From Hymenopellis radicata (Eukaryota; Basidiomycota; Agaricomycetes; Agaricales; Physalacriaceae), in the NCBI GenBank assembly GCA_015501595.1, contig JADNRX010001285.1, positions 1 to 11,643 on the forward strand: DNA of 11,643 nt, read 5' to 3'. The notes below the pieces were generated by a model. The model searched no databases and was not told the DNA's origin. It saw nothing but the letters and a program-made list of their open reading frames with translations. Shown here one piece after another: positions 8,404-11,643 of this stretch (positions within the stretch are counted from its first letter, which is position 1; every line of letters starts with the position of its first letter). The position numbers and the translations under genes were made by a program.

Positions 8404-9090
8404 TCTCTCTGACTTCCTTTCACGATGTCCGACTCGTTTTCTTGGTGTGTTTGGCTTTGCGCCAGCCGCGGCACCCTCGGATGCGTTCCAGGGCGCATTC
8501 TGGCACTCGTCTCTGTGACGGCGCCATTTCCGGATGACTTTACAATGTGCAATCCCTCAGGACGAGGCGTCAACACTCTTGGAATGCGTGGGCGGGTCGA
8601 GCACCCAGATTAGCCCCCCCTGTGCGAAGCGGGACTGGGGCTGGACGGCGTCGCAGATGCATCCAGCTCCAAACGGTGCATATTTAATTTGCTTTTCATT
8701 ATTTCTTGGCTGACCTTGTTCCAGTTCTACATCGTACTATTTTCCTTGCGCTTGGACCGATGGCCATTTGCGAGGATGACTTTTACGTGTTCCGGCTCTC
8801 GATGAGCAACGCGGATGCGTAAGCCTCCCGGAGGAGGAGCAGTACTTCAGGATGACGATGACAAGTTTCAAGACGCTGGAATAGCCCCCGCGTCGTCGTG
8901 TTCGTGCCCTGTAATGAGGCGAGGAGTTTTACTTCCGGCCTGCTTCCGGCTGGAGGGCGTCGCGGCCCAAAAACCGTGCGTATTTCTATATATTTTTGGT
9001 CCTAACCACACCTACCATCTCCTCGCAGGCGCCGTTCTCCCCCACCAACTTCCCGCACCATCTTCCTCCTGTACGCACGTTGTGTCCCTT

Positions 9091-9111
9091 CCCTGTTGCT
9101 ATACAACAGGG
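9091..9111. repeat. Perfect 8-bp inverted repeat (hairpin)
   Basis: CCCTGTTG (9091-9098) and CAACAGGG (9104-9111) are exact reverse complements around CTATA. It lies about 35 bp before another GC-rich inverted pair, CCCCCG (9147-9152) and CGGGGG (9163-9168). Function is unknown. Confidence 0.55.
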
Positions 9112-9272
9112 TGGGCATTGACTGTGTGCATCGTGCTCGTCGATAGCCCCCGTGCAATTGCCCGGGGGTCGTCGGCGCGCACGAAAAGATATTCTGTTCC
9201 TCGCGGGTACGGGTATACCCACCACCCGTTCATAGTAAGCAAAAGACATCCTTGCCTGAAGACACTTGCTGA

Positions 9273-9448
9273 AAGATCAAGACAAGAAAGACGAACTTGC
9301 AGAAAGACCAAGACAGGAAAGATCAAATTGCCAAAAGACCAAGACAGGAAAGACCCATTTGAAAAGACCAAGACTCGGAAAGACTCCGGCGGCAAGACCA
9401 AGACCGAAAAAGACCTCTGCCAAAAGACCAAGACCGGAAAGACCAATC
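9273..9448 (+). repeat. About 30-bp tandem repeat, AAGACCAAGACnGGAAAGAC units
   Basis: Six units start at 9273, 9304, 9335, 9364, 9394 and 9424, a period of 29-31 bp. Each has a conserved half close to AAGACCAAGACAGGAAAGAC followed by about 10 variable bases. The conserved half alternates AAGAC words that also fill the left end of the element in the opposite orientation. The Lys/Asp-rich plus-strand translation comes from the repeat and is not evidence of a gene. Confidence 0.85.
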
Positions 9449-9467
9449 CTCTGTTTTCCTGATGCAG
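9434..9467 (-). repeat. Right terminal inverted repeat of the element
   Basis: In reverse complement it reads CTGCATCAGGAAAACA, then GATTGGTCTTTCCGG, matching the left terminus at 7017 with two mismatches. Homology between the two gene B copies is lost exactly here, at 9465, which fixes the boundary to within about 3 bases. Confidence 0.7.
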
Positions 9468-11643
9468 TGAGTCCAAGTCGATTGGTGTCCTTTGCAGCTT
9501 CGCGCATGCTTGTTGCCATTGAAGAACAGATGAATTCAGCGACTCGTAGGAGAAATAGACCATCCTAGAAAATGTAAGCAAGATTTTGAGAGAAGAGAAT
9601 ATTCAGACCTCTGCATAGTCGAATGCTCGATGAATGCCTGCCAACGACTCCACCTCGAAACCCGCATAATAGTCGTACGCGTCGCCGGGAGCTCCGCCTT
9701 TGGGTAGCCGCGCCCCAGTGGCAGCCATTCCGGAATGCTTTGCAGTGAAGTATTTGAACTGTTCTCCGCGTTTAAGCTCACACATAACTAAAATTGGTTA
9801 AAAAGTGATGAAACGGAAATTATGCCAACATACATGAGCTTAGCTCTTCATGATCTGCTAGACGTTGATGAACCGAAGGATGAAAGGCGTTAAACATGCC
9901 CCAATTAAGCTAGGTATGAGTGTAAGTATTATACAAAAATTAAGTAGCGCCACACTTACAATATGTCGCTGACCGACTTTTTTCGCCACAAGACTGAAGT
10001 CTGGTGTTTCTTCATAGTCATAAACATCCATCCAAAAGCCATTTTCGTCGTTCTGCATATGAGAGTCGGGATCAGAATCGGGAGCAGAGGTTAGACGAAT
10101 GTCCTCCATATCGAATTGGAGCCGGAGGCGGGAGCAGGGCGAATGTCGTCCATACCATCAGCATCAGAGATGATCCAAATCATTCTTCCACATCTCTGGA
10201 GAACGTCTTCTGACGCATCGAGTTCCTGTAACCCAAGAGCATCAGGATGATAGATTTGAGCACCATCAGGAGGATGAGCGATACGCTCCTTGTCGAAGCT
10301 AATTCCATGGGTCTGTAGATACTGAAACCTTGGATTTGTCTTTTCTGGAGGTAAAGAAGACCCGAGAGCACTGCTCCTCCGGTGGAAGAAACAAGCAATG
10401 CCTGCACGCCAGGGGCTAGGAAATATTGAGTGTTGCAATTAAACACGCGATGAAATACTTACTTGAGGAAATGGTCGAATTTGTCGTTCTTGAGCCTCTT
10501 TCTGGAGCTTTTCCATATGCGTCTACAACTGATGAGTTCGGAATGTGGGGAGAAGAAATATCTGACCTTGTTGGTCGATTAGCCTGAAGATACCGTGTCT
10601 GTTCTAAGTCCCAAATGTGCAGTTCTGCAGTTCGCGCAAATACAGCCGCTACCGGATTACCCTCATCTGCCTGACACTTCCAATGTTTCAAGCCACCACG
10701 ATCAGTCTTCTCTGAGAACACACTTTTGAGAATAGTGAAAAACTGCTTAATGATGTTCACCGAAGATCCAATTTCGTGGACACCCCAGCCAGTTTCCTCC
10801 AGAGCGGGGCCAAGCCATCGCCATGCCAAAGTATAGTTTTCCTGTGAGAGAAGAAAATATACGACTCCAGGAAGTGCCAAGCGCGGCATGAGATTCGGCT
10901 GTTGTAGCAATATGTTGAGAAGCAAGCCTGCGCCCTTTTTCGTACACAGCAAATATCCTGCTGGGCCCTATGAACCTTAGAAAATAGATTTACCAGTAAA
11001 AAAGAGAATGACATACTGGCTCTACCTTAGGCGTAAAGAGTAGATCTTGCTCAAGCCAACTCTCACATTCAGTTGGCGCCCAGTTGTACAGGAGTTGTAG
11101 AAATGTGGTCTGAGTGGCCCCAAATCGTACAAGAGCTTGACTGTGATCTCCGTTCAATTTCGTCAAGTATGCGGATGATGCTACCTGTCGCATAACATCG
11201 TATAGGTACGAATCCTGCATGTTATCTTAGCAACGTTTTTATCATAGTTAAAACAGCTTACTCGGAGCGCATCTGTCATTTCGACCGCCGTATAGTTCTT
11301 GATGTTCACATGTTTCATGACCTGAAGGACTTCGCCCAGAATACCTCGTTCGGTAGCCCGATATGATGATTCCTCAGGAACAAGAAAGGATTCCCTGCCT
11401 TTGGATACCGCTCCTAGAGAGCGTTCCAAATCATCTAGTGTAAATGCCTGACTCTATAAAACATCAGATTAATAACCACTTCGTTCTATCAAGTACGTAC
11501 CCTGGATTGCCAACGGGCCGTAGAAATCCCTTGAAGAACTGAGGTGATGACACGCGCAAACTCCTCAAATTGGACAACAAGCGGTGCTTCACTATTAGAT
11601 AGAAACGGACGAAAGCATCAGAGGAGGGTGGTACGGGAGCTGA
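9465..11643. repeat. Inverted repeat 2, right arm
   Basis: This is the partner of 3069-5241 in reverse complement, about 99% identical by eye. It reaches the last base of the window, so its outer end is not seen. Most differences are one-base length changes in runs of A, C, G or T. Substitutions include CGT against CAT in exon 5 (Arg against His). Confidence 0.97.
9465..11643 (-). pseudogene. Gene B, inverted copy: truncated at both ends
   Basis: Minus-strand copy of gene B from within exon 4 (at the window edge) to mid-exon 12, where the terminal repeat of the element replaces the rest. It therefore lacks the last part of exon 12 and all of exon 13, including the Gln-rich tail. Several exons that are broken in the plus-strand copy are open here: exon 6 reads through the TAG position, and exon 7 is a long open frame. 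It has its own lesions: one C fewer near 11608 in exon 4, and one C fewer near 10111 in exon 9 (TTCGA where the other copy has TTCCGA). Intron positions and splice signals are conserved. Whether the part upstream of exon 4 is present cannot be seen. Confidence 0.8.

Larger units (their letters stand above)
8331..9240. other. No confident gene; duplicated exon-like debris and small hairpins
   Basis: Two intron candidates sit after similar exon-like sequence. One is GTGCAT at about 8676 to CAG near 8724 (branch GGCTGACC), preceded by GGCTGGACGGCGTCGC. The other is GTGCGT at about 8977 to GCAG near 9029 (branch TCCTAACC), preceded by GGCTGGAGGGCGTCGC. The motif ATAGCCCCCG recurs (8881, 9143, and a variant at 8610). 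These suggest an old internal duplication of spliced sequence. No open frame supports a gene on either strand. Confidence 0.4.
7017..9467. mobile_element. Putative 2.45-kb non-autonomous element with inverted termini
   Basis: The two ends are inverted repeats: 7017-7050 and the reverse complement of 9434-9467 share CTGCATCAGGAAAACA, then GATTGGTCTTTC, with two mismatches over the first 31 bases. Inside both ends lie GTCTT/AAGAC-rich subterminal repeats. The left end cuts off the PP2C gene. The right end cuts off the inverted gene B copy at a point known exactly from the uninterrupted copy (5241). No transposase, integrase or reverse transcriptase is seen inside. There is no direct target duplication: the flanks AGAATC and TGAGTCC differ. 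This could mean recombination between two copies, a deletion next to the insertion, or two independently placed ends. The superfamily is not assigned. Confidence 0.5.

Noticed and set aside
8815..9462. 215-codon plus-strand ORF, the longest uninterrupted ORF in the window
   Set aside because: Its C-terminal third is just the 30-bp tandem array, and the rest crosses good intron signals with no domain. Length alone is not enough in GC-rich sequence.
7017..9467. Helitron or CACTA assignment for the element
   Set aside because: There is no CTRR end with hairpin at a 3' terminus, no CACTA tip, and no matching 3-bp target duplication was seen.
9099..9581. 160-codon minus-strand ORF joining gene B exon 12 to the element
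   Set aside because: It fuses a truncated gene B exon to repeat sequence through the junction, a by-product of the rearrangement and not a gene fusion under selection.

Overview
The window looks like nuclear DNA of a filamentous fungus, most likely a mushroom-forming basidiomycete (Agaricomycete). The reasons are very short GT-AG introns (about 43-59 nt) with CTAAC/CTGAC/CTAAT-type branch sites, genes chopped into many small exons, moderate GC content, and a fungal-style PP2C phosphatase fragment. I see no rRNA, tRNA, CRISPR or prokaryotic gene organisation. Species and chromosome cannot be told from the sequence.

Layout. (1) Positions 1-1905 form a large hairpin: arms 1-697 and 1209-1905 are near-identical inverted copies around a 511-bp spacer. 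Each arm carries a copy of a small spliced gene of unknown function (gene A), on the minus strand at 1-642 (running off the window) and on the plus strand at 1261-2054. The spacer holds a chain of consensus introns on the minus strand. (2) Positions 2229-5896 hold gene B, a 13-exon plus-strand gene for a protein of roughly 1,030 residues that I do not recognise, ending in a Gln/Pro/Gly-rich basic tail. Genes A and B might be one transcription unit. (3) Positions 5897-6387 are intergenic and contain a degenerate minisatellite. (4) Positions 6388-7019 are a PP2C-type phosphatase fragment, cut off at the 3' side. (5) Positions 7017-9467 look like a 2.45-kb mobile element: inverted termini, GTCTT/AAGAC-rich subterminal repeats, and no recognisable transposase. 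Both ends cut into genes. (6) Positions 9465-11643 are a second inverted copy of gene B (matching 3069-5241), truncated at the element and running off the right edge.

What ties this together is repeated inverted duplication. The two halves of an A-B locus each have an inverted partner, one on each side, and both palindromes run into a window edge, so their true outer ends are unknown. The arms differ mostly by one-base changes in homopolymer runs, which break the reading frame in every copy. This fits either uncorrected sequencing error in a palindromic assembly or early decay of recent duplicates. The sequence alone cannot separate these, and it matters for any biological reading of the locus.
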